The notes beneath the pieces are model-generated. The model searched no databases, was not told the DNA's origin, and worked only from the letters and a program-made list of their open reading frames with translations. Position numbers and translations under genes: made by a program. 64,000 bases of DNA from Clostridium aminobutyricum. GTDB taxonomy: Bacteria; Bacillota; Clostridia; Peptostreptococcales; Anaerovoracaceae. The stretch spans positions 744,001 through 808,000 of the forward strand of contig NZ_JAFJZZ010000001.1 in NCBI RefSeq assembly GCF_017255415.1, written 5' to 3'. Within the stretch, counting starts at the first letter, position 1, and each line of letters starts with the position of its first letter. Shown here piece by piece: positions 27,867-35,929 of the stretch.

Positions 27867-27895
27867 TTGTTGAAATAGAAACAAAGATTTAATAT
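27867..27895 (+). promoter_or_regulatory. marR promoter with operator
   Basis: TTGTTG (27867-27872), a 17-base spacer and TAATAT (27890-27895). The segment TTGTTGAAATAGAAACAA (27867-27884) is an imperfect palindrome that recurs at the MFS promoter (16 of 18 bases identical). Confidence 0.65.
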
Positions 27896-27941
27896 AATTA
27901 AGCTAATATTGTTACTGCACAAACGGATGGGAGGACAGGCC

Positions 27942-28418
27942 ATGAACAAAGAAGAACAGGTCATAACGAATTTCAGGGACTTAAATAACAAGATGGCTTG
28001 GCTTAATAAGTTAAAGATGGCAGAAAGTCTGAAAGGTTATAAGTCTTCCGAAGTACATTATATCGAATACATTGGAAGAAATGGTGATCTCAACGTGACA
28101 AAACTTGCGGAGACCTTTTATATGACTAGGGGAGCCATAAGCAAAATGACCAAGAAACTCATAAAAAAAGGTATCATTGAAAGCTATCAGAAGCCAGATA
28201 ATAAGAAAGAAATCTATTTCCGGCTTACTGAACAAGGGCAAAAAATTTATAAAGTCCATGAGGAACTGCATAAAGAATTTCAAGATCGGGACAAAGCCGT
28301 ATTTGAGCAGGTAACCGAAGAACAATTTGACAGTATGCTTAGGTTTGTGGAAAAATATAGCAGGCATTTAGATGCAGAAATAAAGAAGGTAGATATAGAC
28401 ATTAATAAATCGGAATAA
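27942..28418 (+). CDS. MarR family transcriptional regulator
   Basis: This 158-residue winged-helix protein has the MarR layout: helix 1-2 (about 5-35), HTH with LNVTKLAETFYMTRGAISKMTKKLIKKG and a wing region with a charged NKKEIYFRLTEQG. ATG at 27942 follows GGGAGG by seven bases; an in-frame TTG at 27909 has no ribosome site. Its promoter shares an operator-like palindrome with the MFS gene downstream, so it probably represses both genes and responds to a small molecule exported by the transporter. Confidence 0.88.
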   Translation: MNKEEQVITNFRDLNNKMAWLNKLKMAESLKGYKSSEVHYIEYIGRNGDLNVTKLAETFYMTRGAISKMTKKLIKKGIIESYQKPDNKKEIYFRLTEQGQKIYKVHEELHKEFQDRDKAVFEQVTEEQFDSMLRFVEKYSRHLDAEIKKVDIDINKSE

Positions 28419-28445
28419 ATTTGAATAAGGACAATAAAACCACAG

Positions 28446-28480
28446 GCAGCCCAATTCTATTGAGAACAGGCTGCTTTTTT
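28446..28480 (+). terminator. Terminator of marR
   Basis: GCAGCC (28446-28451) and GGCTGC (28469-28474) with TTTTTT directly after. Confidence 0.75.
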
Positions 28481-28579
28481 ATTTATGCAACTAGCTCCGT
28501 TTGTGAAGCAAACGTCGGCAGGCGCTATACGGAAATTTCACAATCTCCGATTAACAGAAATTTTTCCGTCTCCATTGTT

Positions 28580-28631
28580 TTGTTGACAAAGAAACAAAAA
28601 GATGATAGGATAAATATGTTTCTAGGGAAAC
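28580..28631 (+). promoter_or_regulatory. MFS gene promoter with MarR-type operators
   Basis: TTGACA (28583-28588), 17-base spacer, TAGGAT (28606-28611). TTGTTGACAAAGAAACAA (28580-28597) covers the -35 box and nearly repeats the marR site. A second palindrome, GTTTC-TAGG-GAAAC (28618-28631), follows the -10 box. Confidence 0.65.
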
Positions 28632-28661
28632 AAAATACTAACTTTCGAGAGGAAAATTCAA

Positions 28662-29897
28662 ATGTTCAAATTTAGATCACACAATGAACAGAACACAGAA
28701 CAAACCGTAGATAAAAAGGCTTTACTATTCGGTCTTATGTCTGTGTTTCTTTGCGGAATAGGCTTCAGTATTATAACACCTGTCGTTCCATTCTTAGTAC
28801 AGCCTTACATAAGCAATCCGGGAGATCAAGCTATAGTTGTTACACTCCTGACCTCTGTCTATGCCGTTTGCGTGTTTTTTGCGGCACCCGGACTTGGTGC
28901 TCTGAGCGATAGATATGGCCGTCGTCCATTGCTTTTAATATGCCTTTTTGGTTCTGCAATCGGGTACTTCATTTTTGGCATGGGAGGCGCTCTATGGGTA
29001 CTATTCGCTGGGCGCATAATAGAAGGTATAACAGGCGGGAGCATAAGCACTATCCTCGCCTATTTTGCAGACATCACTCCCAAAGAACAGCGAACCAAAT
29101 ACTTTGGGTGGGTGAGTGCGGTTGCAGGTGTAGGCTCCGCCATTGGCCCAGCTCTGGGTGGACTGATTGCCAATTTTGGTTATTCTGCACCTCTGTATTT
29201 TGGAGCCGGAATAACGCTATTGAATGTTATTTTTGGATTCTTTTTTATGCCTGAGAGCCTTGACAAGAATAATAGGCTGCAAAAGATTACCTTTATAAGA
29301 CTGAATCCATTTACACAGCTTGTGAACATCCTTTCCATGAAAAACTTAAACAGGATGCTCGTCTCAGCGTTCTTACTTTGGATACCCAACGGATCGTTAC
29401 AGGCAGTTTTTTCACAATTTACAATAGATACTTTCAATTGGGCGCCTGTACTAATCGGACTTATGTTTTCAATTATGGGCATCCAAGATATCATTTCACA
29501 AGGTTTCATCATGCCAAAGCTTTTGCTGAAACTTAAGGATTCACAGATAGCAATTCTTGGAATGGTTTCCGAGATTATAGGCTATAGTCTCATTGCAGCA
29601 TCGGCTTTATTCTCATTCTATCCACTTCTTATCGTTGGAATGTTTATATTTGGTTTTGGTGATTCGATCTTCGGGCCTTCATTCAATGGAATGGTCTCCA
29701 AGTCTGTTGATTCGAGTGAACAAGGAAGGATTCAAGGAGGAAGCCAATCGATTCAGGCGTTAGCAAGAATAATTGGGCCTATCATTGGAGGTCAAATCTA
29801 TGTATCACTTGGACATGCCGCACCTGCTTTTATGGGTATGATTCTTATAGCAGCTGCAATACCGGTTTTGTATAAGGGTACACATGTAAAAAGGTAA
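28662..29897 (+). CDS. MFS transporter, TetA-like multidrug efflux
   Basis: This 411-residue protein has about 12 membrane helices and the drug/H+ antiporter motif A (GALSDRYGRRP, about 86-96) plus the motif C-like GPALGGLIANFG at about 167-178. It resembles class TetA/YfmO-like efflux pumps; whether it moves tetracycline or another drug is unknown. GAGAGGA precedes the ATG. Control by the adjacent MarR protein is inferred from the shared operator. Confidence 0.87.
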   Translation: MFKFRSHNEQNTEQTVDKKALLFGLMSVFLCGIGFSIITPVVPFLVQPYISNPGDQAIVVTLLTSVYAVCVFFAAPGLGALSDRYGRRPLLLICLFGSAIGYFIFGMGGALWVLFAGRIIEGITGGSISTILAYFADITPKEQRTKYFGWVSAVAGVGSAIGPALGGLIANFGYSAPLYFGAGITLLNVIFGFFFMPESLDKNNRLQKITFIRLNPFTQLVNILSMKNLNRMLVSAFLLWIPNGSLQAVFSQFTIDTFNWAPVLIGLMFSIMGIQDIISQGFIMPKLLLKLKDSQIAILGMVSEIIGYSLIAASALFSFYPLLIVGMFIFGFGDSIFGPSFNGMVSKSVDSSEQGRIQGGSQSIQALARIIGPIIGGQIYVSLGHAAPAFMGMILIAAAIPVLYKGTHVKR

Positions 29898-30015
29898 AAT
29901 GCACGGCACTTTGGCGTTACTTATCGTATTCATTCCGCTTACACTTAATGCGTATAAGCGCAAGGCGTAATTCTTGAATACTTTTAAAGCAACGAAGAAA
30001 ACAGCACATAATTAA

Positions 30016-30058
30016 GATGAGCCAGCACCAGCTCAATAGTAGTTGATGTTGGCTCATC
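30016..30058. other. Hairpin between convergent genes
   Basis: GATGAGCCA (30016-30024) and TGGCTCATC (30050-30058) form a 9-bp stem with a 25-base loop. It lies between the MFS gene (+) and the RidA gene (-). It may serve as terminator, but no T-run follows on either strand. Confidence 0.45.
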
Positions 30059-30138
30059 TATACTGTATCTCCTCCTTACGGATAAAATACATGATTTAGA
30101 ACTAAGATTGAATGCCTGTATGTACAAATAAATGCCTA

Positions 30139-31410
30139 TTATGCATTTGGAGATGTTCCTTCAGCATTTGATACCACTACATCGATTTGAATTAAAGCGT
30201 CCTTAAGTAAAGCGGCTACGCCAACGATTCTTCGTGCAGGTACGCCACCTGGGAAGAAAGTTGTGTAAACTTCGTCTACAGCATCTATATCTGCGATATT
30301 CTTCAGGAAGATATTTACCTTAACCACATCCGCCATAGCATGATCGATACTTTCTACAATAGCTTTTATATTCTTTAAGCACTGTCCAGCCTGCTCTTTT
30401 ACGCCACCGGCTACCATCTCGCCCGTTTTTGGGTCCAATGGTAATTGGGCTGAAAGGTGATTGTAGTGCGAAAAAGCTACCGTCTGTGTGGAGAGAGAAC
30501 TCTTTGGTGCATTTTCTGTATTGTTTGCCTTAATCACGATTCCATGTCTATCTTCAATCGCTTGTGGAGGTGTACCATCTCCGTGTGACACAACAGCTTC
30601 AATTTGTACCAATGCATCCATCGGTAAAGCGGAAGCTGCAACTACTGTCTGTGCGGGAACATAAGCTACAGCTCTAGCGATCGCTGAGTCTGGGAAAAAT
30701 GTTGTATATACTTCGTTTACGACTTCAATATCCGAAAGGTTTTTAAGGAAGATATTAATTTTAACGATGTCGTCAAAAGGGACGTCGATACTTTCTAAAA
30801 TGGCCTTGATATTCTTTAAGCACTGTCCAGCCTGTTCTTTTACACCCCCAGCTACCAATCTACCCGTTCTTGGATCGATCGGTAATTGCGCTGAAAGATT
30901 ATTGTAATGAGAGAACGCTACCGTTTGTGTGGATAGAGCACAGGTTGGTGCATTTGCAGTGTTATTTGTAAGCTTGATGAGGTCGCCTGATTGCGGAGCA
31001 TTTGGAATGGTGCCTTCACCGTTTGTTACAAGTGCTTCAATTTGCACCAAGGCATCCATCGGTAAAGCTGCAACAGCCACTGTCGTACGTGCAGGAACAT
31101 AGGTTGGGAAGAATGTTTTATATACTTCGTCTACCGCGTCAACATCTTTGATATTCGTAACGAATACAGTAATTCTGACAATATCGCTCATCACATGATC
31201 AATGCTGTCTAAAATGCCCTTGATATTTTCAAAGCACTGCTGCGCCTGCTCTTTTATACCACCAGCTACCAATTTACCAGTTTTGGGGTCGATAGGTAAT
31301 TGAGCTGAAAGATTATTGTAATGAGAAAAAGCTACAGTTTGTGAATATGGACCGATACCTTTTGGTGCATTTTCCGTATTTCTTGCTAATACTGCGTTAT
31401 AGTTGCTCAT
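30139..31410 (-). CDS. Three-domain tandem RidA (YjgF/UK114) fusion protein
   Basis: This 423-residue protein is three RidA domains in a row (about 1-140, 145-285, 292-423), each with the repeated cores TQTVAFSHYN, SAQLP(I/L)DP and KEQA-QC--NIK. Single-domain RidA (about 125 residues) deaminates reactive enamine/imine intermediates using a conserved Arg. The Arg is kept in domain 1 (Arg108, VPAR) and domain 3 (Arg393, PAR), but in domain 2 the site is disturbed by about eight extra residues and reads VPAQ (Gln254). The family Tyr is present only in domain 1 (GPYSQ). It is divergent from a MerR-type regulator and has a MerR-type promoter. Confidence 0.9.
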   Translation of the reverse strand: MSNYNAVLARNTENAPKGIGPYSQTVAFSHYNNLSAQLPIDPKTGKLVAGGIKEQAQQCFENIKGILDSIDHVMSDIVRITVFVTNIKDVDAVDEVYKTFFPTYVPARTTVAVAALPMDALVQIEALVTNGEGTIPNAPQSGDLIKLTNNTANAPTCALSTQTVAFSHYNNLSAQLPIDPRTGRLVAGGVKEQAGQCLKNIKAILESIDVPFDDIVKINIFLKNLSDIEVVNEVYTTFFPDSAIARAVAYVPAQTVVAASALPMDALVQIEAVVSHGDGTPPQAIEDRHGIVIKANNTENAPKSSLSTQTVAFSHYNHLSAQLPLDPKTGEMVAGGVKEQAGQCLKNIKAIVESIDHAMADVVKVNIFLKNIADIDAVDEVYTTFFPGGVPARRIVGVAALLKDALIQIDVVVSNAEGTSPNA

Positions 31411-31451
31411 GATAATATTCTCCTATTCAACTTTAAAATTTATTTAAGTGA

Positions 31452-31482
31452 ATCATAAACCTTTGACTAACTCCAAAGTCAA
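31452..31482 (-). promoter_or_regulatory. MerR-type promoter of the RidA fusion gene
   Basis: On the - strand TTGACT (31482-31477) and TATGAT (31457-31452) are separated by 19 bases, the overlong spacing typical of MerR-activated promoters. The spacer holds the palindrome CTTTG-N8-CAAAG (31461-31478 on +). Confidence 0.75.
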
Positions 31483-31543
31483 TAGATTTTTTTGTATAAT
31501 TCAGTCTAAATTCTTCATTCAGCTGAAATAAGGCCCTTCCGTA

Positions 31544-31572
31544 TTGCCGATACAGTATTCCTCCTGTATAAT
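31544..31572 (+). promoter_or_regulatory. Promoter of merR-type gene
   Basis: TTGCCG (31544-31549), 17-base spacer and TATAAT (31567-31572), 46 bases before the start codon. Confidence 0.55.
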
Positions 31573-31618
31573 AGCCATTACCTACGCAGGATACTAAGAA
31601 AAATGAAGGAAGATTAGT

Positions 31619-32440
31619 ATGAAAGATAAATTTTTAATTGGAGAGCTGTCAAAAATATTTAATATTAGTTCCGACACCCTAAGGTATTATGACAAAATCG
31701 ATCTAGTTAAACCGGAATATGATGTGCATAACGATTATCGCTGCTATAGCATCCGGGATTTCTTTAAATTAAGTAGAATTCTTTTCTTAAAAAATCTGGA
31801 TATTTCATTGAGTGAAATAAAAAAATACATGGGTAACAAAAATACAAACAATCTACTTAACCTGCTAAAAAAGAAGGAAGAGGAGATTGATATAAAGATA
31901 AATAAGCTGGTAAATTTGAAAAAGAAAATTCAAACAAAACTTGAGTTTTTTGAAAATATAGAAGGCGAGCTGGATCAAATAATCGTCAAGAAAATTCCCC
32001 GAAGAATAGGGGAGTTCATCGATGTGAATCATCTCAAAACTGATTATGAAATGAAGCAAACCTTAAAGAGAAATGTAGATTATTTAAAAATAAGTTCTTG
32101 GCTCATTGAAGGGCAGATTTATACCTCATTGGCCAAGGAAGATATGGACAAGGGTATTTTCACTCAATTTAGATATTTTATTGAAATTGTGCCAATAGAT
32201 TCGGAGTTTTCTAAGCAATTAAAGGTCATTCCTGAAGGTGAGTATGTTTGTATTACATTTTTAGGACCTTATAGTGATATGGTCAAGCATTATCAACTAC
32301 TTGTACGATGGATTGAAGAAAATGGATATCAAATCGCAGGAGATTCTATTGAAAAGAATATCGTGGATTATGATTTTTCGGATTCTGAGAATGAGTATAT
32401 TTCGGAGATTCAGATTCCGATTGTTAAAACACAACATTAA
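31619..32440 (+). CDS. MerR family regulator with GyrI-like effector domain
   Basis: This 273-residue BmrR-type regulator has an N-terminal MerR HTH (FLIGELSKIFNISSDTLRYYDKIDLVKP), a long dimerisation helix rich in Lys/Glu (about 75-120) and a C-terminal GyrI-like domain for small-molecule binding (about 125-270, with PEGEYVCITFLGPY and WIEENGYQIAGDSIE). AAGGAAG precedes the ATG. It is divergent from the triple RidA gene, whose promoter has the 19-base spacer and palindrome expected of its target. Confidence 0.88.
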   Translation: MKDKFLIGELSKIFNISSDTLRYYDKIDLVKPEYDVHNDYRCYSIRDFFKLSRILFLKNLDISLSEIKKYMGNKNTNNLLNLLKKKEEEIDIKINKLVNLKKKIQTKLEFFENIEGELDQIIVKKIPRRIGEFIDVNHLKTDYEMKQTLKRNVDYLKISSWLIEGQIYTSLAKEDMDKGIFTQFRYFIEIVPIDSEFSKQLKVIPEGEYVCITFLGPYSDMVKHYQLLVRWIEENGYQIAGDSIEKNIVDYDFSDSENEYISEIQIPIVKTQH

Positions 32441-32491
32441 TTGTAAATATTTAAAAAATAAAATAAAAAGGGAATTGTTTCCATATAATAC

Positions 32492-32520
32492 TTGTTGAGA
32501 GCCCATGGTAAGAGTATAAT
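32492..32520 (+). promoter_or_regulatory. Promoter of PH/SHOCT protein gene
   Basis: TTGTTG (32492-32497), 17-base spacer and TATAAT (32515-32520), 34 bases before the start codon. Confidence 0.55.
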
Positions 32521-32554
32521 TTAATAAAATATTGTTGATTTTAGGAGTATAATT

Positions 32555-33028
32555 ATGAGCGAGTTTTATAACAAGGAACAACTTAATGAAAAAAAGGCTA
32601 AGAAAATAATTAATGCAGCAAATATTTATTTCTCTCTTAATCCAAATGATACCATAGAAGCTATATTAGGACAATCATCGCCATTTATAGTTGTTACAAA
32701 TAATGAAGTACTGTATTTGGGTGGTATGTTTGAACAAAAACGATTTTCTATTTCCTCAATAACCGGTGTGAACATTACATCTTCATTATTTGCTAAGATT
32801 GAACTAACCATTGGTGGTGGTAAATCTGAAGTTTTAGATACACTTTCAATGATGTATGAAGCGACACTCATGAGAGATTTCATTTTAAGCAAAATAAATA
32901 ATCAGGCTATTAAAAATAATGGGATTTCCGCAAGTGATGAAATAAGTAAATTTTTTGATTTGAAAGAAAAAGGTATTATTACAGAGAAAGAGTTTCAAGC
33001 AAAAAAGAAGCAGTTATTAAACTTATAA
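32555..33028 (+). CDS. Bacterial PH-like and SHOCT domain protein
   Basis: This 157-residue protein has an N-terminal PH-like beta domain (about 40-115: IVVTNNEVLYLGGMFEQKRFSISSITGVNI) and a C-terminal SHOCT helix pair (about 127-156: DEISKFFDLKEKGIITEKEF). SHOCT is a short oligomerisation motif often joined to PH-like domains in bacteria; function is unknown. No signal peptide or membrane segment. TAGGAG precedes the ATG and a terminator follows. Confidence 0.8.
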   Translation: MSEFYNKEQLNEKKAKKIINAANIYFSLNPNDTIEAILGQSSPFIVVTNNEVLYLGGMFEQKRFSISSITGVNITSSLFAKIELTIGGGKSEVLDTLSMMYEATLMRDFILSKINNQAIKNNGISASDEISKFFDLKEKGIITEKEFQAKKKQLLNL

Positions 33029-33057
33029 AATCATAGATTAATATTTTTGAGATTTAA

Positions 33058-33094
33058 AAGCCGTAACGAACATAAATCATTTGTTACGGTTTTA
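33058..33094 (+). terminator. Terminator of PH/SHOCT gene
   Basis: CCGTAAC (33061-33067) pairs with GTTACGG (33083-33089), flanked by AAAG and TTTTAT. The same stem sequence recurs at 35889-35920. Confidence 0.7.
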
Positions 33095-33188
33095 TTATAG
33101 ATTTCAAAAAGGTTAGCAACTAAAATCAAGCAATAATCTCTCTATGTCTTTAAAATAAGGGTAGGGTGGCTGAAATGAGGTGAACGAA

Positions 33189-34154
33189 ATGTACGAATGG
33201 CAGCAACAAATCCAACTAATCGTTGATGAGATTGACAAATGTATTAAAGATCATAACGAAGATGCTTTGACACTAAGTTTTGTATCTTGCAGACTTGGTT
33301 ATTCTGAATTTTATACAACAAGAAAATTTAAAGAAATATCGGGTATACAATTTAGAGATTATTTGCGGCATAGAAAATTGGCCTTTGCACTAAAAGAGGT
33401 TCGGGATAGTGAGAAAAGTCTTATTGAGATTGCTTTTGACTATGGCTTTTCATCACATGAAGCTTTTACAAGAGCTTTTAAGGCAGCCTATAGTGTTACG
33501 CCAAGTGAATATCGAAAAAATCCAAAGCCTGTTGTTCTTCGTACAAAAATCAACCCTTTTGACCGCTACTTTTTAGGATTGGGAGAGATTGGAATGATAA
33601 AATCTACAGGTCATATTAATATTTATTTTGTAACCATCCCTGCGCATAAGTTTTTGCATATAAGAAACTACGAAAGTAATGGGTATTGGGATTTCTGGCA
33701 AAAGCAAAGTCTTATTCCGGGACAGGACTGTGAAACAATTTGCGGATTACTGGATAGTATCAAGGATAAGCTGGATGACGATGGCGGGAGTGAATCTAAC
33801 AGTGGCAGCGGCCAAATTATGGCCTACATCAATGACCCTGACGGCAGGCTCTGCGATTGGGGTATACCACGTACAGAATGCCATGGTGTACGGCTTCCTT
33901 TTGATTATGAAGGGGAAGTACCATCACAGATGCTTATGATGGATGTTCCTGAAGCAGAGTATATTGTTTTTGAACATGGCCCGTTTGATTATGAACAGGA
34001 AAATCGCAGCGTAGAAGAAAAGATTGAAAAGGCAATGGCAACTTTTGATTTTACAGACACTGGTTACTGCTTTGATACGTCTCCTGGTAGAATTATTTAC
34101 TTTTATTTTAATCCGGAACGGTATTTTAAATATATCAGGCCCGTACGGAAGTAA
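33189..34154 (+). CDS. AraC family regulator with GyrI-like C-terminal domain
   Basis: This 321-residue regulator has its AraC-type double HTH at the N-terminus (about 10-110: LSFVSCRLGYSEFYTTRKFKE, then LIEIAFDYGFSSHEAFTRAFK and TPSEYRK) and a C-terminal GyrI/effector-binding domain (about 140-318). ATG at 33189 follows GAGGTGA by five bases; the in-frame GTG at 33180 overlaps that site. The target is unknown; no partner gene shares an obvious operator. Confidence 0.87.
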   Translation: MYEWQQQIQLIVDEIDKCIKDHNEDALTLSFVSCRLGYSEFYTTRKFKEISGIQFRDYLRHRKLAFALKEVRDSEKSLIEIAFDYGFSSHEAFTRAFKAAYSVTPSEYRKNPKPVVLRTKINPFDRYFLGLGEIGMIKSTGHINIYFVTIPAHKFLHIRNYESNGYWDFWQKQSLIPGQDCETICGLLDSIKDKLDDDGGSESNSGSGQIMAYINDPDGRLCDWGIPRTECHGVRLPFDYEGEVPSQMLMMDVPEAEYIVFEHGPFDYEQENRSVEEKIEKAMATFDFTDTGYCFDTSPGRIIYFYFNPERYFKYIRPVRK

Positions 34155-34336
34155 CTTAATATATATGCTATACCTCGTTCCTCATATTTGGGTGTTTCTA
34201 AACTTAATCTTTCTTTTAAATATTGGGATTATGCAATATTGTTATTGTATACACCAGCAGCAGACTGTAGTAAAATGATAGCAATTTGATAATTAATTCC
34301 AAATCAAACGGGTATGGAATAATAAAGGAGATTAAC

Positions 34337-35842
34337 ATGAATGAAATAACCATTGCGAAAATTGAGGAATTAAAAGAATATCTTAAAAAAATAGAGTATC
34401 TGGGTAGTTCTATTTCATTATTGCATTGGGATAGCCTTGTTTATATGCCGAAAGAGGCAATTGAATACAGAAGCGAAATGATCGGATACTTGACAGGGGA
34501 GAGCTATAAGCTTACTACGTCAGCAGAAATGAAAGAGTTTATCGATTATTTTAATGGAATTGATGATTTAGATCAATTAACCAAAGCTATGATAGAAAAT
34601 ATAGAGAAAGACTATAACTTGGCAACGAAAATACCTGAAGCAGAATACGTTCAATTTGAAATTGATAAAGCACTTTCGCAAAGTGCATGGGAGGAAGCGA
34701 AAAGTAAAAATGACTTCTCGATTTTTAAGCCGCACCTTGCTAAAATGATCGCTACTAATAAAAAGTTCTCTGAATACTGGGGTTTTATCAATAAGTATGA
34801 TGGTCTTTTAGATATCTATGAACCTGGTATGACAACAGAAAGGCTTGATGGTTTATTTGGAGAATTGAAAGGATTTATTGTTGATTTACTTCAAAGAATT
34901 AAAAATTCAAATATGAAAACGTCTGATACCTTTTTAAAAGGAAATTACTCTGTTGAAAGCCAGAGAAAACTAGGAGAAGCCATTTTAGGACAGATCGGTT
35001 ATGACTATGAAAGGAAAGGAAGAATCGATGTATCTGAGCATCCATTTACAACGAACTTTGGGAATAAAGATGTCAGAATAACCACAAAATACGAACCTTC
35101 TGATTTCAGACCTGCCATCTTCTCTTTGATTCACGAAGGTGGCCATGGAATCTATGAACAAAATATTCCGAACGAACTTGAAGGTACTTCTTTAGCTTCA
35201 GGTGCATCAATGGGTATGCACGAATCCCAATCACGGTTTTATGAAAATATCCTTGGGAAAAGCCTGGCGTTTTGGCGCTATTTTTACCCCGAATTTCAAC
35301 AAACCTATAAAGAACTAGAAAGGGTGGATTTGATATCATTTTATAAGGCAATTAACTGCGTTGAGCCATCTTTAATCAGAATTGATGCAGATGAATTGAC
35401 TTATAGTCTCCATATCATCATTCGCTATGAAATGGAAAAGCTCCTGATAAACAGTGATATTGACATTGATGACGTTCCAAAGCTTTGGAATGAAAAATAT
35501 AAGGAATATTTGGGTGTGGAACCACAAAACGATGCGGAAGGAATATTACAAGACGTTCATTGGTCTGGCGGTGATTTTGGGTATTTCCCAACCTATGCCC
35601 TTGGAAACTTATATGGATCACAAATCTTCAATAAGTTGAAAGAGGAAATTCCAGATTGGAATCAAAAAATCAACAGTGGAGACTTTTCGTCTATTACTAA
35701 ATGGTTAAATGAAAATGTACATCAATATGGTTCCATATTCAAACCGGCTGAATTAATTAAGAAAATTACAGGGGAAGAACTGAGCGCAAAATACTTTATA
35801 GAATATCTCAACGATAAGTTCGGCCAGATATATGATTGTTGA
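34337..35842 (+). CDS. M32 family metallocarboxypeptidase
   Basis: This 501-residue zinc carboxypeptidase matches the thermostable carboxypeptidase 1 family in length. The zinc motif HEGGH is at about residue 264, followed by MHESQSRFYEN, the downstream glutamate region of the family, and RIDADELTYSLHIIIRYEME. It removes C-terminal residues from peptides in the cytoplasm. ATG at 34337 lies six bases after AAAGGAG; a longer in-frame start at 34286 lacks one. Confidence 0.92.
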   Translation: MNEITIAKIEELKEYLKKIEYLGSSISLLHWDSLVYMPKEAIEYRSEMIGYLTGESYKLTTSAEMKEFIDYFNGIDDLDQLTKAMIENIEKDYNLATKIPEAEYVQFEIDKALSQSAWEEAKSKNDFSIFKPHLAKMIATNKKFSEYWGFINKYDGLLDIYEPGMTTERLDGLFGELKGFIVDLLQRIKNSNMKTSDTFLKGNYSVESQRKLGEAILGQIGYDYERKGRIDVSEHPFTTNFGNKDVRITTKYEPSDFRPAIFSLIHEGGHGIYEQNIPNELEGTSLASGASMGMHESQSRFYENILGKSLAFWRYFYPEFQQTYKELERVDLISFYKAINCVEPSLIRIDADELTYSLHIIIRYEMEKLLINSDIDIDDVPKLWNEKYKEYLGVEPQNDAEGILQDVHWSGGDFGYFPTYALGNLYGSQIFNKLKEEIPDWNQKINSGDFSSITKWLNENVHQYGSIFKPAELIKKITGEELSAKYFIEYLNDKFGQIYDC

Positions 35843-35888
35843 CCTCTTGTCATGGATAAATAAAAATTCAATGAATAAAAGATAATTT

Positions 35889-35920
35889 AAAAGCCGTAAC
35901 AGTATGCATTGTTACGGCTT
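35889..35920. terminator. Bidirectional terminator
   Basis: AAAGCCGTAAC pairs with GTTACGGCTTT, a perfect 11-bp stem with a 10-base loop, between the convergent M32 (+) and M18 (-) peptidase genes. Confidence 0.8.
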
Positions 35921-35929
35921 TATGATCAA

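Noticed and set aside
28421-28675. 84-codon open frame on the + strand between marR and the MFS gene
   Set aside because: It runs straight through the marR terminator and the MFS promoter and operators, and has no family features.
32297-32581. 94-codon open frame on the - strand at the end of the merR-type gene
   Set aside because: It is antisense to the merR-type gene and crosses the promoter of the next gene without its own signals.
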